From assembly GCA_963798985.1 (NCBI GenBank), contig CAWCVL010000009.1:62001-126000 (forward strand): 64,000 bases of DNA, in the 5' to 3' direction. Under the pieces are notes generated by a model. That model did not search any database and was not told the origin of the DNA. It saw only the letters and a list, made by a program, of their open reading frames with translations. This stretch comes from JACCTU01 sp963798985. GTDB lineage: Bacteria; Actinomycetota; Thermoleophilia; Gaiellales; Gaiellaceae. The first letter of the stretch is position 1; each line of letters opens with the position of its first letter. This document shows positions 53,519 through 63,126 of this stretch, one piece after another. Both the position numbers and the translations under genes were made by a program.

Positions 53519-55738
53519 GTGTCCCCCCTGAAGCATTCGAACAACTTCGCCGCCCGCATGGGCCGCTGGAGTGCGAGCCACTGGAAGACCGCGGTCTTCG
53601 GCTGGCTTGCGTTCGTCGTCGCGTCCTTCGTGATCGGCAACGCCGTCGGCACGAAGTACCTCGAGACGAGCGACACCAACGTCGGCGAGGCCCGGCAGGC
53701 CGACAAGATCATCGAGGCCGGCTTCCCGCAGACCAACGACGAGATGGGCGAGATCGTGCTCATCCAGTCGAAGACGCTGAACGCGAGCGATCCCGCCTTC
53801 CGCGCCGTGATCACGGACGTGACGAAGACGCTCGACGCGTTCCCGCAAGTCACGAAGCTGGACTCTCCCCTCGAAACCGGTCACGCCGACCTCGTCTCGA
53901 AGGACGGCCGCTCCGTGATGGTCACGTTCAGCCCGAAGGGCGACTACGACCAGGCGCTCACCTACATCGCCACGATCGAGACCGCCGTCGACAAGGCAGA
54001 GAAGCGCCACCCCGGCTTCTCGGTCGAGGAGCTCGGCAGCGTCACGACCGAGCGTGACCTCAACGCAGCCTTCAACAGCATGCTCGCGAAGGCCGGGATG
54101 ATCGCCATCCCGCTGACCCTCGTGATCCTGCTGCTCGTGTTCGGCTCGTTCGTCGCGGCCGCGGTCCCGCTGCTGCTGGCGATCACGGCCGTCTTCACGA
54201 CCACCGCGTTGATCGCAATCCCGAGCCAGTTCATCCCGGTCGACGAGTCGATCGCGGAGGTCATCCTCCTGATCGGCCTCGCGGTCGGCATCGACTACTC
54301 GCTCTTCTATCTCCGGCGTGAGCGCGAAGAGCGCGCAGCCGGGCGGAGCGAGAGCGCAGCGCTCGAGGCCGCCGCGGCCACTTCGGGCCGGGCAGTCCTG
54401 ATCTCCGGCGTGACCGTCCTGATCGCGATGGCCGGCATGTTCTTCTCCGGCGACAAGACGTTCATGTCCTTCTCGATCGGCACGATGATGGTCGTCGCGG
54501 TCGCGATGATCGGCTCGCTCACCGTGCTGCCCGCACTGCTCTCGAAGCTCGGCGATCGCGTCGAGAAGGGCCGTGTCCCCTTCGTGCATCGGCTCCGCCG
54601 CAAGGACGGCGAGTCGCGCGTCTGGGGAGCGATCCTCACTCGCGTCCTCCGCCGGCCGGTCGTCTCGGTCGTCGCATCGACGGCGATCCTCGTCGCCCTC
54701 GCAGCGCCGGCGCTGACGCTCAACACGGCGACGACCAGCATCGACGACATCTCGATCGCCGAGATCGAGCCGATCAAGCACCTCGAGGCCGCCTTCCCCG
54801 GTGGCAACGAGCCCGCGCAGGTCGCGATCCAGGCGAACGACGTCACCTCCGAGCCGGTCCGGCAGGCAATCGCCGAGCTGGAGCGGAAGGCGCTCGCCAG
54901 CGGCCAGATGAGCAACCCGATCGAGGTCGAGGTCAGCGCCGACAAGACCGTCGCCGTGGTCGACATCCCGCTCGCCGGGAACGGCACCGACGACGCGTCG
55001 CTCGCGGCCCTCTCGACTCTGAGGGACGAGTTGGTCCCGCAGACGGTCGGCAGCGTCGAAGGTGTCGAGTACGCCGTCGGCGGCATGACCGCGGCCGACC
55101 AGGACTGGAGCGCAGGCATGAAGCGCTCCGTGCCGATCGTCTTCGGCTTCGTCCTGCTCTTCGCGTTCCTCCTGATGCTGATCTCGTTCCGCTCGATCGT
55201 GGTCGCAGCCAAGGCGATCGTCCTCAACCTGCTCTCCGTGGCAGCCGCGTACGGTGTCCTCGTCGCGGTCTTCCAGTGGGGCTGGGGCGAGAACCTGCTC
55301 GACTTCGAGTCGAACGGCGGCATCACCCCGTGGTTGCCGATGTTCCTGTTCGTGATCCTGTTCGGGCTCTCGATGGACTACCACGTGTTCATCATCAGCC
55401 GCATCCGCGAGGCCTATGACCGCGGCCTCTCGAACGAGCAGGCAGTCATGCACGGGATCAAGACGACCGCCGGCGTGGTCACCAGCGCCGCCGTCGTGAT
55501 GGTCGGCACCTTCTCGGTGTTCGCGCTGCTGCCGCTCATCGACATGAAGGAGATGGGCATCGGCCTCGCGGCCGCAGTGCTCATCGACGCCACGCTCGTC
55601 CGCGCAGTGCTGCTGCCCGCGACGATGAAGCTGCTCGGCGACCGCAACTGGTACCTGCCGACGTGGCTCGAGTGGCTGCCGAAGCTGGAGCACTCGGAGC
55701 CGGCCCCTGAGGCCCCTCCCGCTCCCGCCGCGGCCTAG
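53519..55738 (+). CDS. MMPL-family RND transporter
   Basis: Proton-driven exporter of lipids or other hydrophobic compounds. The 739 residues contain two homologous halves, each with one helix, a large extracellular domain and five clustered helices. Motifs: GLAVGIDYSLFYLRREREE in the first half, the Asp-Tyr pair typical of MMPL proton relay, and FGLSMDYHVFIISRIREA in the second half. The GTG start has AAGGAG 6-7 bases upstream. Followed by a strong terminator. Substrate unknown; the neighbouring PAP2 gene suggests a lipid link. Confidence 0.93.
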   Translation: MSPLKHSNNFAARMGRWSASHWKTAVFGWLAFVVASFVIGNAVGTKYLETSDTNVGEARQADKIIEAGFPQTNDEMGEIVLIQSKTLNASDPAFRAVITDVTKTLDAFPQVTKLDSPLETGHADLVSKDGRSVMVTFSPKGDYDQALTYIATIETAVDKAEKRHPGFSVEELGSVTTERDLNAAFNSMLAKAGMIAIPLTLVILLLVFGSFVAAAVPLLLAITAVFTTTALIAIPSQFIPVDESIAEVILLIGLAVGIDYSLFYLRREREERAAGRSESAALEAAAATSGRAVLISGVTVLIAMAGMFFSGDKTFMSFSIGTMMVVAVAMIGSLTVLPALLSKLGDRVEKGRVPFVHRLRRKDGESRVWGAILTRVLRRPVVSVVASTAILVALAAPALTLNTATTSIDDISIAEIEPIKHLEAAFPGGNEPAQVAIQANDVTSEPVRQAIAELERKALASGQMSNPIEVEVSADKTVAVVDIPLAGNGTDDASLAALSTLRDELVPQTVGSVEGVEYAVGGMTAADQDWSAGMKRSVPIVFGFVLLFAFLLMLISFRSIVVAAKAIVLNLLSVAAAYGVLVAVFQWGWGENLLDFESNGGITPWLPMFLFVILFGLSMDYHVFIISRIREAYDRGLSNEQAVMHGIKTTAGVVTSAAVVMVGTFSVFALLPLIDMKEMGIGLAAAVLIDATLVRAVLLPATMKLLGDRNWYLPTWLEWLPKLEHSEPAPEAPPAPAAA

Positions 55739-55750
55739 CTCCACCCTCCA

Positions 55751-55797
55751 ACGCGCCCCGGTCTCGCAGCAGCGAGGCCGGGGCGCTCCCTCTTTCG
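55751..55797 (+). terminator. Intrinsic terminator after the MMPL gene
   Basis: GCGCCCCGG-T-CTCGC pairs with GCGAG-G-CCGGGGCGC around an AGCA loop (55753-55786) and is followed by TCCCTCTTTCG. Position is 15 bases after the stop. Confidence 0.7.
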
Positions 55798-55816
55798 ATC
55801 GACAGGAGTGCTTCCC

Positions 55817-57110
55817 ATGACCAGCATCACGCTCGGCAACGAGTCACGAACGGCGACGTGGACAAGGGTCGCCGGCGCTGTTCGAAACGAAGTCGCGGTT
55901 GCGCGCCTCGCGATCGGCGTCGTCGCTCTGCACGTCGTCGACGACAACTTCTTGCAGCCGAACCCGGGGACCTCGGCCGGCGACCATCTGTTCGGCGGGC
56001 TCGTCCCGCTCGCGGTGCTCGTCGCCGCAGCGGCGTTCTACGGCCGCGTGCGCGCCGGAGCGCGCGCGGCGATCGCGCTCCTCATCGGGTTCTTCGGCGT
56101 CCTCGCCGGCACGGAGGCGATCCACTACACGCTCGGCGTCGGCCCGTCCGGCGACGACTACACCGGTCTGTTGTCGGTCCCCGCCGGCCTCACGTTGCTC
56201 GGCCTCGGCGTGGTGACGCTGTGGAGATCACGGCGTCGCGACGACCGGCTCTGGTGGCGCTACGGCCGCCGGCTGCTCATCACCGCGGCCGTCCTGTTCG
56301 CCGCGGCCGCCGTCCTCATTCCCGATCACGGTCTCCTACGTCGTCACCCACGCCGGGCGCGACCACGTCCCGACCGCCGATCTCGGCGCCGCCTACGAGC
56401 AGGTCGAGTTCCGAACGAGCGACGGGCTCCTCCTGAAGGGTTGGTACATCGAGTCCAAGAACGGAGCCGCGGTGATCTCGTTCCCAGGCCGCGCGTCCTC
56501 CCAGAAGCGAGCCAAGCTGCTCGCCCGCCACGGCTACGGCGTCCTGCTCTTCGACCGCCGCGGTGAAGGCGAAAGCGAAGGAGACCCGAACCTCTTCGGC
56601 TGGCAGGGAGAGCGAGACGTCCACGCGGCAGTCAAGTTCCTGCAGGGGCGTCCCGACGTCGACCCGGATCGGATCGGCGGCATCGGCCTCTCGGTCGGCG
56701 GCGAGATGATGATCGAGGCGGCCGCAGAGTCCACCGCGCTCAAGGCGATCGTCTCCGAGGGCGCGAGCGGTCGGTCGGTCCGCGACGAGCTCGCGAACCC
56801 GGGCGGCAGGTGGCAGGAGCTGATCGGCACCGGTGTGGCGACCGCGGCGACGGCGCTCTTCACCGACAACGTGCCGCCGGCCGATCTCCAGAGCCTCGTA
56901 CCGAAGATCTCGGGCGCGGTGTTCTTCGTCTACGGCGAGCGCGGCCAGGCCCCGGAGAAGCCCGCGAACGACGCGTTCTACGCGGCTGCGCGCGGGGAGA
57001 AGGAGATCTGGGAGGTCCCCGGCTCCGGGCACATGGGCGGCATCGAGGCGCAACCGAAGGAATACGAGCGCCGCATCGTCAGCTTCTTCGACCGCGTGCT
57101 GCTTGGGTGA
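55817..57110 (+). CDS. Membrane-anchored alpha/beta hydrolase, one frameshift as read
   Basis: An N-terminal part of about 165 residues with four membrane helices (VARLAIGVVALHVVDDNF, LVPLAVLVAAAAFYG) leads, across an extra base at about 56321, into SYVVTHAGRDHVPTADLG and an alpha/beta hydrolase: LKGWYIESKNGAAVISFPGR, GYGVLLFDRRGEGESEG, nucleophile Ser in GIGLSVGGEMM, and a late His in GSGHMGG. Corrected length is about 430 residues. The acyl or ester substrate is not deducible. AGGAG lies 8 bases before the ATG. Confidence 0.83.
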
Positions 57111-57120
57111 GCGGCTCGTA

Positions 57121-57582
57121 CTAGAGCAAGGACGACACGTCGCAACCGCGGCGCCGGAGCTCCGGCGCCGCGTCCACGAGGGTGTCGTGCGCGAAGTTCG
57201 CCAGGCCATACGCGCGGTACATGTGCGACGAAGCGTCCTTCTGCTTCGACTTTGCCAGCATCGCTCGCCCGTACTCCGTGAGCATCCCCGCCATGAAGGT
57301 CTTCGTTGCGCGCAGTGCGGGGTCGCTCGGGTTCGACGTCTCGACGCGGACGGTCGCCTTGCGTGCCTCGGCGACCACTTCGGCCGCGCTCGCCTCGCCG
57401 CGGCGGTAGTCGTCGCCCCAGATCCCGAGCGCGGTCATGCTCAGCTCGGTCCTCGCGATGAACTGCTTGTCCGTCGCAGAGCAGGTGTGTTCCACCGTCG
57501 CGCCGCGCCCATGCCCTCCGCTCGTGAGGAGCACCACCGCAGCGAATGACGCCAGCCCTGCCGCAATCAGGCCAGTACGCAC
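57121..57582 (-). CDS. Hypothetical exported protein
   Basis: A 153-residue protein with an N-terminal hydrophobic signal (TGLIAAGLASFAAVVLLTSG) and a mostly helical mature part (KQFIARTELSMTALGIWGDDYRRGEASAAEVV, FMAGMLTEYGRAML) containing two Cys residues that could pair. No family is recognised. It lies just beyond the phosphatase gene on the same strand and may share its transcript. Confidence 0.7.
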   Translation of the reverse strand: MRTGLIAAGLASFAAVVLLTSGGHGRGATVEHTCSATDKQFIARTELSMTALGIWGDDYRRGEASAAEVVAEARKATVRVETSNPSDPALRATKTFMAGMLTEYGRAMLAKSKQKDASSHMYRAYGLANFAHDTLVDAAPELRRRGCDVSSLL

Positions 57583-57589
57583 CGCAAGG

Positions 57590-58231
57590 TCATCTTCGGG
57601 CGGATCGGGCGCCCGGTCGATACCCCATTCGGGCTAGGTCCTCCAAATTGGATCCATGACCCAGAGCTCCAGCCGCTCCACGGCGTGCTCGAGGTCGGGG
57701 CGCGCTCAGGCGGTAGGGAGTCGCGTAGTCGACGCTCTCGACCACCGGCCGCGGCTCGGTGCCCTCGATCGCGAGCAGGACGTAGCGGATCGGGAGCCCG
57801 TGCGCGACCACGAGCACGGTCTCCTCCGGCCGCCCGAGCACCTGCCGGAAGCCGCGGGCGAAGCGCTCGGCGACCCCGGCGCGGCTCTCGCCGCCGGCGG
57901 GGATCTCGACGGGCGAGCGGTCACGCGCCCAGGCCCGGTACGTCTCGAGCAGCCCGCCCTCGAACTCGCCGACGTGGATGTCGTTCAGCTCCGGCAGGAC
58001 GAGCCGCGGGACGTCACGGCCTGCCAGCGCCACGTCGGCGGTCTGCCTCGTCCGCTCGAACTCCGTGACGACGCAGAGGTCGATCGGCGTCTCCCGGAGC
58101 GCCTCCCCGAGCGCCCGGGCCTGCTCGACGCCCTCCTCGGTGAGCGGCCCGGCGAGCCCGGGATCGCCGTTCATCACGCCCTGCACCGAGAACTCGCTCT
58201 CCCCGTGCCGGGCCAGGATCGCCGTCTTCAC
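57590..58231 (-). CDS. Histidine phosphatase / phosphoglycerate mutase-like protein
   Basis: The 213-residue reading starts KTAILARHGESEF (phospho-His in RHGE), has VVTEFERTRQTADVAL (second Arg), NDIHVGEFEG and the second catalytic His in VLVVAHGLPIRYVLL. The last 40 residues as read look unnatural (APRPRARRGAAGALGHGS). Removing one G from the GGGG at 57697-57700 gives a smooth amphipathic ending (PDLEHAVERLELWVMDPIW) and a stop at 57634, so the true end is probably there. Start GTG at 58231 was chosen because the motif begins two residues later. Confidence 0.85.
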   Translation of the reverse strand: MKTAILARHGESEFSVQGVMNGDPGLAGPLTEEGVEQARALGEALRETPIDLCVVTEFERTRQTADVALAGRDVPRLVLPELNDIHVGEFEGGLLETYRAWARDRSPVEIPAGGESRAGVAERFARGFRQVLGRPEETVLVVAHGLPIRYVLLAIEGTEPRPVVESVDYATPYRLSAPRPRARRGAAGALGHGSNLEDLARMGYRPGARSARR

Positions 58232-58253
58232 GGCGGCGGATCCTACGCGTGCC

Positions 58254-58275
58254 GGGGTGCGGCCAGCCGCACCCC
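58254..58275. promoter_or_regulatory. 22-bp perfect palindrome between divergent genes
   Basis: GGGGTGCGGC-CA-GCCGCACCCC with 10-bp arms in the 98-bp gap between the histidine phosphatase and DAG-kinase-like genes. Suggests a dimeric repressor site, or a hairpin in either leader. Confidence 0.4.
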
Positions 58276-58329
58276 GAGACGCCTGCACGCCGCCTGTTCG
58301 GGAACGGCGCGTGGTGCGAGCCTCCTCCC

Positions 58330-59274
58330 ATGTCGACGGCTCAGGCACTCGCCCCCAGCGCATTCGCTCCCGCATCGCCCGCAGCAGCTCCTCGGCGCCT
58401 TCGGTCGCTCTCCCCCCATCTGCTGCTGGTTGCGAACGGAAACGCGAGTGGCCTGAGCCGTCGCCCCTCTCTTGTCAAAGACTCGGCGCAGCTGCTCCGC
58501 TCAGCCGGAGCGCGCGTCGAGACCCGCATCACGGCGTCCCTCGAGGAGCTCGACCACGCGCTCGCCACGGCTGAGCGGCGGGTCGTGCTCCTCGGGGGCG
58601 ATGGGTCTCTCCACGCGGCGGCGAACTCGCGCTTCAGGACCGAGCTCGCGCTGATCCCGGCCGGCGGCGCGAACAACGTCGCTCGCAGCCTCGGCATCCC
58701 GGCCGACTTCGCCGCCGCGGCACGCCTCGCAGTCGAGGGGCGCGCACGGCCGATCGACGCGATCGCCGTCGAGACGCCGACGCAGCGCTACCTCGCGGTC
58801 GAGGGCGTCAGCGCCGGGTTCCACGCGCTCGCCCGCTCGCGGTACACCGCGGTGAACTCCGCCGACGTCCGCGCCGGCATCCGCGCAGGACTCGGCGCGA
58901 TCGCACGCTTCGAGCCGTTCACGATCGCGCTTGGGCTGGACGGCGAGTGCGCCCTCGTGCGCATCGGTCAGCTCTTCGTCGCGAACATGCCGCTCTTCGG
59001 CCCCGGTCTGCGGGTCGCCCCGGCGGATCCCCGCGACGGCCTGCTCGACGTCGTCACGATCGACGCCGGCCGCGGCGCCCTGCTCGGCCTCCTGCCCCGG
59101 CTCCGTCGCGGCACGCACCTCGGCCGCCCCGGCGTCACGCACACACAGGCCCGCACGATCAGGATCGCGACCCGCGGACGCTCGCCCGTGATCGCCGACA
59201 CGACCAACGTCGGCGACACCGTGGAGCTCTCGATCGCACCGCGTGCGCTCGACATCGTCGGAGCGGCGGCATGA
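58330..59274 (+). CDS. Diacylglycerol kinase / LCB5-like lipid kinase
   Basis: Cytosolic lipid kinase of 314 residues. After a Pro/Ala-rich start come LLLVANGNASGLSRR, the nucleotide motif LLGGDGSLHAAANS (GGDGT type), IPAGGANNVARSLGIP, and a beta-sandwich C-terminal domain with QLFVANMPLFGPGLRVAPADPRDGLLDVV. This is the DAGK/sphingosine kinase pattern. ATG at 58330 was chosen; an earlier in-frame start exists. Its stop overlaps the ATG of the fusion gene (ATGA). Confidence 0.88.
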   Translation: MSTAQALAPSAFAPASPAAAPRRLRSLSPHLLLVANGNASGLSRRPSLVKDSAQLLRSAGARVETRITASLEELDHALATAERRVVLLGGDGSLHAAANSRFRTELALIPAGGANNVARSLGIPADFAAAARLAVEGRARPIDAIAVETPTQRYLAVEGVSAGFHALARSRYTAVNSADVRAGIRAGLGAIARFEPFTIALGLDGECALVRIGQLFVANMPLFGPGLRVAPADPRDGLLDVVTIDAGRGALLGLLPRLRRGTHLGRPGVTHTQARTIRIATRGRSPVIADTTNVGDTVELSIAPRALDIVGAAA

Positions 59275-61911
59275 CCAGCATCGCCTTCAGCCGCCCCGCC
59301 GGCCTCCCCTTCCTCCGGCTCCCGTACGTCGTCGCCTTCGCGGCCGCCGCGCTTGCCGCCGGGCTCGGCCGTGCGGTCACGACGAGCTACCTGCCGCTCA
59401 TGCTCGAGCGGATCAACGACGCTCCCGGCCTGATCGGGATGGTCATGCTCGTGAACGCCGCGGCCGGAATGGCTGTGCCGCTGGTCGTCGGGATCTGGAG
59501 CGACCGGCTCGCGCGCAGCGGCCGCGGTCGCCGGCATGCCGTTCATCCTCGGCGGCGCGATCGTCACCGCGGGCGGGCTGGTCGCGATCGCGCTCGGCTC
59601 GTCGAGCTCGTACCTCGTGCTCGCGCTCTCCGCGGCCGTCGTCTACATCGGCCTGAACGCCGTCACGACGGCGCATCGCGCGCTGATCCCGGAAGCCTTC
59701 GACGCCTCCGGTCGCCCCAAGGCGACGAGCGCCCAGGAGCTCGCGATGCTCGTCGGCGGCCTGCTCGGCCTGGCCGTCGGCGGCGCGCTCACCGGCCTCG
59801 CCATCTGGGCGCCGTTCGCGCTCACCGCCGTGCTCGTCCCGCTGCTCGCGCTGCCGACGATCCGTCGCGTGGCGGAGCCCGAGGGTCACGCGCCGACGAC
59901 GGCCGTTGCTCCGGGGAACCCGACGTCGTACTACGTCCGCGCGGCGCTGCGCCCCGGCGTCCGCGGCTTCCTGCTCGCGCAGATCCTTTGGGTCCTCGGC
60001 TACGCCGCCCTGCCCGCGTTTTTCCTCCTCTACGCGGAGGACGAGCTCGGGCTGGGTCCGAGCGTGGCGTCGCTCTGGCTCGCAGGGTTCGGGCTCGCAA
60101 CCGGAATGGGGATCGTCCTCGCCGGCCGCGTGAAGAACCCGGCGCTCCATCGCCCGCTGCTGCTCGTGGGGATCGCGCTGCTCGGCGGCGGCTTCCTCGG
60201 TGTCGGCGCCTCGACGAGCCTCGTCCCCGTCGGCGGCGCGCTCATCCTCGGCGCGGCGGGCTTCGGGCTGGTGTCGACCCTCGGCTTCCCGCTCTTCTCG
60301 TCGCTGATCCCCGAGCGCGAGGCCGGCGCGTACACGGCGCTGTACTTCTCGGTGAGAGCGATCTCCTCGACGATCGCGCTCCCCGTGGCTGGCTTGACGG
60401 TTCAGGCGACGGGCAGCTACCGCTCGCTGTTCCTGCTCGGCGGGATCGCGACGCTGACGGCGCTCGTGCCGCTCGTCGGGGTCCGGCGCCCGCGCAGCCG
60501 CAGCCGCTTCCGCACCGCGCTCGGACTGCTGGCTGTCGTGCCCGTCCTCGGCGTCCTCGTCGCCCACACCGACGTGCACCGCGCCGACGAGTGGCTCTAC
60601 CGCGCGATCAACGGGCTCGGCCCCGGACCGGAGCTGCTCTGGAAGGCCCTCGACCCGCACACGCGGAACTACCTGCTCCTGATCGGGCTGGCCGTCGTCG
60701 CCGGCGCGGTGAGCAACGTCCGCGGCGTCCCCCGCGTCTTCGCGCGCGTTTTCGGCTCGGCGGTCCTCGCGTGGGGCCTGCTCGAGGCCGTGTACGCGGT
60801 CTACGACCGCGCCCGCCCGGAGGAAGTCGTCGAGCATGCGATCCTGAACGGCCACTCCTGGGCGCACCTGAACTCGTTCCCGAGCGGCCACATGGCGATC
60901 ACCGCAGCGCTCAGCGTGTCGGTCGCGCTCGCCTTCCCGCGGTTGCGGTTCGTGCTCTGGGCGTACATCGCGGCCGTCGCGTTCACGCGTGTGATGTTCG
61001 GTGCGCACTTCCCGCTCGACACCGTGGCCGGCACTGCGCTCGGCACCGCGAGCGCGCTGCTGGTCGCGATCGCCTTCGATCGACGCCGCCGCCACACACG
61101 GATCTCACCCGCCGAGCCTCTCGACGAGAACCACAAGCTCGTCGCAGTGATGCCTTCGCACAACGACGTCCCCGAGCGTGCGCTCGTTCGGACGGTGCTC
61201 GAGCACGTCGACTCGCTCGTGATCGTCGACGACGGCTCACGGCCCGACGTGGCGGAGCAGCTCGACGCGCTCGCGGAAGCGTTCGGCGCGCAGCTCGTCC
61301 GGCAGCCGGAGCAAAGCGGCAAGGGCTCTGCGGTTCGCGCGGGCATCGACCATGCTCGAGGCGCCGACGCCGTGCTCGTGATCGACGCGGACGGGCAGCA
61401 TCCGCCCGAGGCGATCCCGTCGTTCGTCCGCGCCGCCCGCGACGCCGAGCTTGTGATCGGCGACCGCTTCGACGACCTCGCCGAGATGCCCCTGCCACGC
61501 CGTCTCGCGAACCGCGCGACCCGAAGGCTCTTCGAGCTCGTGACCGGTCGCGAAGTGCGCGACACGCAGAACGGCATGCGCCTGCTCAGAGGACGTGCGC
61601 TGGAGCTGCTGCCCTCGGGCGGCTACGAGGCGGAAACCTTGCACCTCCGCCGCGTCCTCAGCGAAGGCGTGCCGGTCGAGTGGGTCGCTATCCCGGCGAT
61701 CTACGGAGACGAGCGAAGCTCGTTCCGGCCTGGGCTGGACTCGGCGAAGGTGCTGTGGGCGCTGGTGCGACCGCTCGAACCAGCCACACCGACGCCAGGC
61801 CGAGAGCCACGCCGAGCGCGGTTCCCGCAAGCACGTCGGTGGCGTAGTGCACTCCCAGGTACACGCGGGACAGTGCTACGACCGCAGCCAGCCCGAGCAA
61901 CGGCCGTCTGA
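59271..61911 (+). CDS. MFS transporter - PAP2 phosphatase - GT2 glycosyltransferase fusion, one frameshift as read
   Basis: About 879 residues after removing one extra base at about 59537. Residues 1-400 form a 12-helix MFS domain (LERINDAPGLIGMVMLVNAAAG, LIPEREAGAYTALYFSVRA). Residues 410-610 are a PAP2 domain with SFPSGHMAITAA (C2) and FTRVMFGAHFPLDTVAG (C3). From about 620 comes a GT2 domain like polyprenyl-phosphate glycosyltransferases: VAVMPSHNDVPERALV, VIVDDGSRPD, VIDADGQHPPEA and DTQNGMRLLRG. Coupled to the lipid kinase by ATGA. The last 70 codons overlap the convergent PAP2 gene and look non-native, so the true stop may lie near 61770. Confidence 0.82.
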
Positions 61912-62290
61912 GGCGAGGGTAGAACGCGCCGACGGCGACCGCGGCCGCGAACGCGGTGGCCGCGTGGCCCGACGGGAACGACGCCGACGCAGGGATGACG
62001 CCGATCGCTTCGACACCGGCCACAGGTGGCCGGGGGCGGTCGAAGAGCTCCTTGAAGACCGTCACGAGCGCCCCCGCGGCCGCAACCGCGCCGAGTGCGG
62101 CGAACGTCGCGCGCGGCAGGCACTTGCGCCGGCAGTCGCCCGCGGCGGCGAGCGCCGCAATCAACGGCCACTTGACCCACCACGCGGACGCCAGCAGAAG
62201 CAGGAAGGTCGCCGGCCCCCAACGGATGTCCTCACCGAAAGAAGAGGCCGCGCCGTCTCCGGCGCGCAACGTCTCGAGCAACCAGTTCAA
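61688..62290 (-). CDS. PAP2-family phosphatase
   Basis: A 200-residue membrane enzyme with the full phosphatidic acid phosphatase signature: C1 KELFDRPRPP, C2 ASFPSGHAATAFAAA and C3 SRVYLGVHYATDVLAG. Such proteins dephosphorylate undecaprenyl pyrophosphate or phosphatidic-type lipids. The body ends near residue 168; the Pro/Ser-rich last 30 residues overlap the fusion gene on the other strand (224 bases shared), so the real C-terminus may be shorter or an indel lies here. Confidence 0.88.
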   Translation of the reverse strand: MNWLLETLRAGDGAASSFGEDIRWGPATFLLLLASAWWVKWPLIAALAAAGDCRRKCLPRATFAALGAVAAAGALVTVFKELFDRPRPPVAGVEAIGVIPASASFPSGHAATAFAAAVAVGAFYPRLRRPLLGLAAVVALSRVYLGVHYATDVLAGTALGVALGLASVWLVRAVAPAPTAPSPSPAQAGTSFARLRRSPG

Positions 62291-62320
62291 CGCGTCTCAG
62301 GGTAGCTGCGCGACGAAGGG

Positions 62321-63101
62321 TCACAGGATCACGCTGCGGTAGTCGAGCACGTGGCGCATCCCGATGCTGCGGTAGAGGCCGAGCGCGGCACGTGTTCTCC
62401 GGCCGGACGAACAGGCAGACCGACGGCGTTCGCTCGAGCAGGAGCCGGCAGAGATCCCGCAGCGCCCGCTTCGCGTAGCCGCGCCGCCGCGCCTCCGGGT
62501 CGACCCACACCTGCTGGAGCTGAACCGCGGCCGGAGTCCACGCGGACGCCTCCGCCTTGAAGAGGATCACGTCGTCCTCGAGCCAGACCCAGGAGCGGCC
62601 GTCCTCGATCTGCGCGCGAGTTCGCCAGCGGAAGCCGTCCGGGTCGCGCGCGAGCGGGTTCACGCCGAGCTCTTCCTCGTGCGCGAGCGCGCACGCTGGG
62701 AGAAGCCGGTCGAGGTCGCCCGACGCAGCGGCACGTAGCCCCGTGCCCCCGGGCTCGGGCGTGTCCTCGAGCGAGAAGACCGGCTGGCCGGGCCGGTCCT
62801 CGCGCGGAACGCCGAACCGCCTTCCCGCGGCCGCCCACAGCTCGTCGACCGCGCGCTCCTCGCCGATGATCATCCGCGCGCGCGAGCGTTCGACGCGCCG
62901 GGCGAAGCGATCGCAGCCCTCCCCAGCGGGAACGACGTTCGCGCCGAGGTGGCAGAGCGCGGCAAGCCCGTCCTCCCCGCGAACCGCGGTGAACCGGCCC
63001 AGCCCGCGCCGGGCGACGTCCTCGAGGAAGACGCGCTCGACCGGCTCGCGCGCGCAGAACGCGAGGATCTGCTCCAGCCGCGGTTCGAAGAGCTCTCCCA
63101 C
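62321..63101 (-). CDS. GNAT N-acetyltransferase with DUF4081-like N-terminus, one frameshift as read
   Basis: The protein starts GELFEPRLEQILAFCAREP, a region of about 120 residues like DUF4081 (CHLGANVVPAG, RSRARMIIGEERAVDELW), followed by a GNAT fold with the acetyl-CoA loop VWVDPEARRRGYAKRAL. An extra base at about 62391 breaks the end; the next frame gives ALGLYRSIGMRHVLDYRSVIL and a TGA at 62321, the standard GNAT C-terminus. Left uncorrected the frame runs to 62232 into the PAP2 gene. Corrected length is about 259 residues. Substrate unknown. Confidence 0.85.
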
Positions 63102-63126
63102 CGATGAGAAGATAGGTTCTCGCCCG

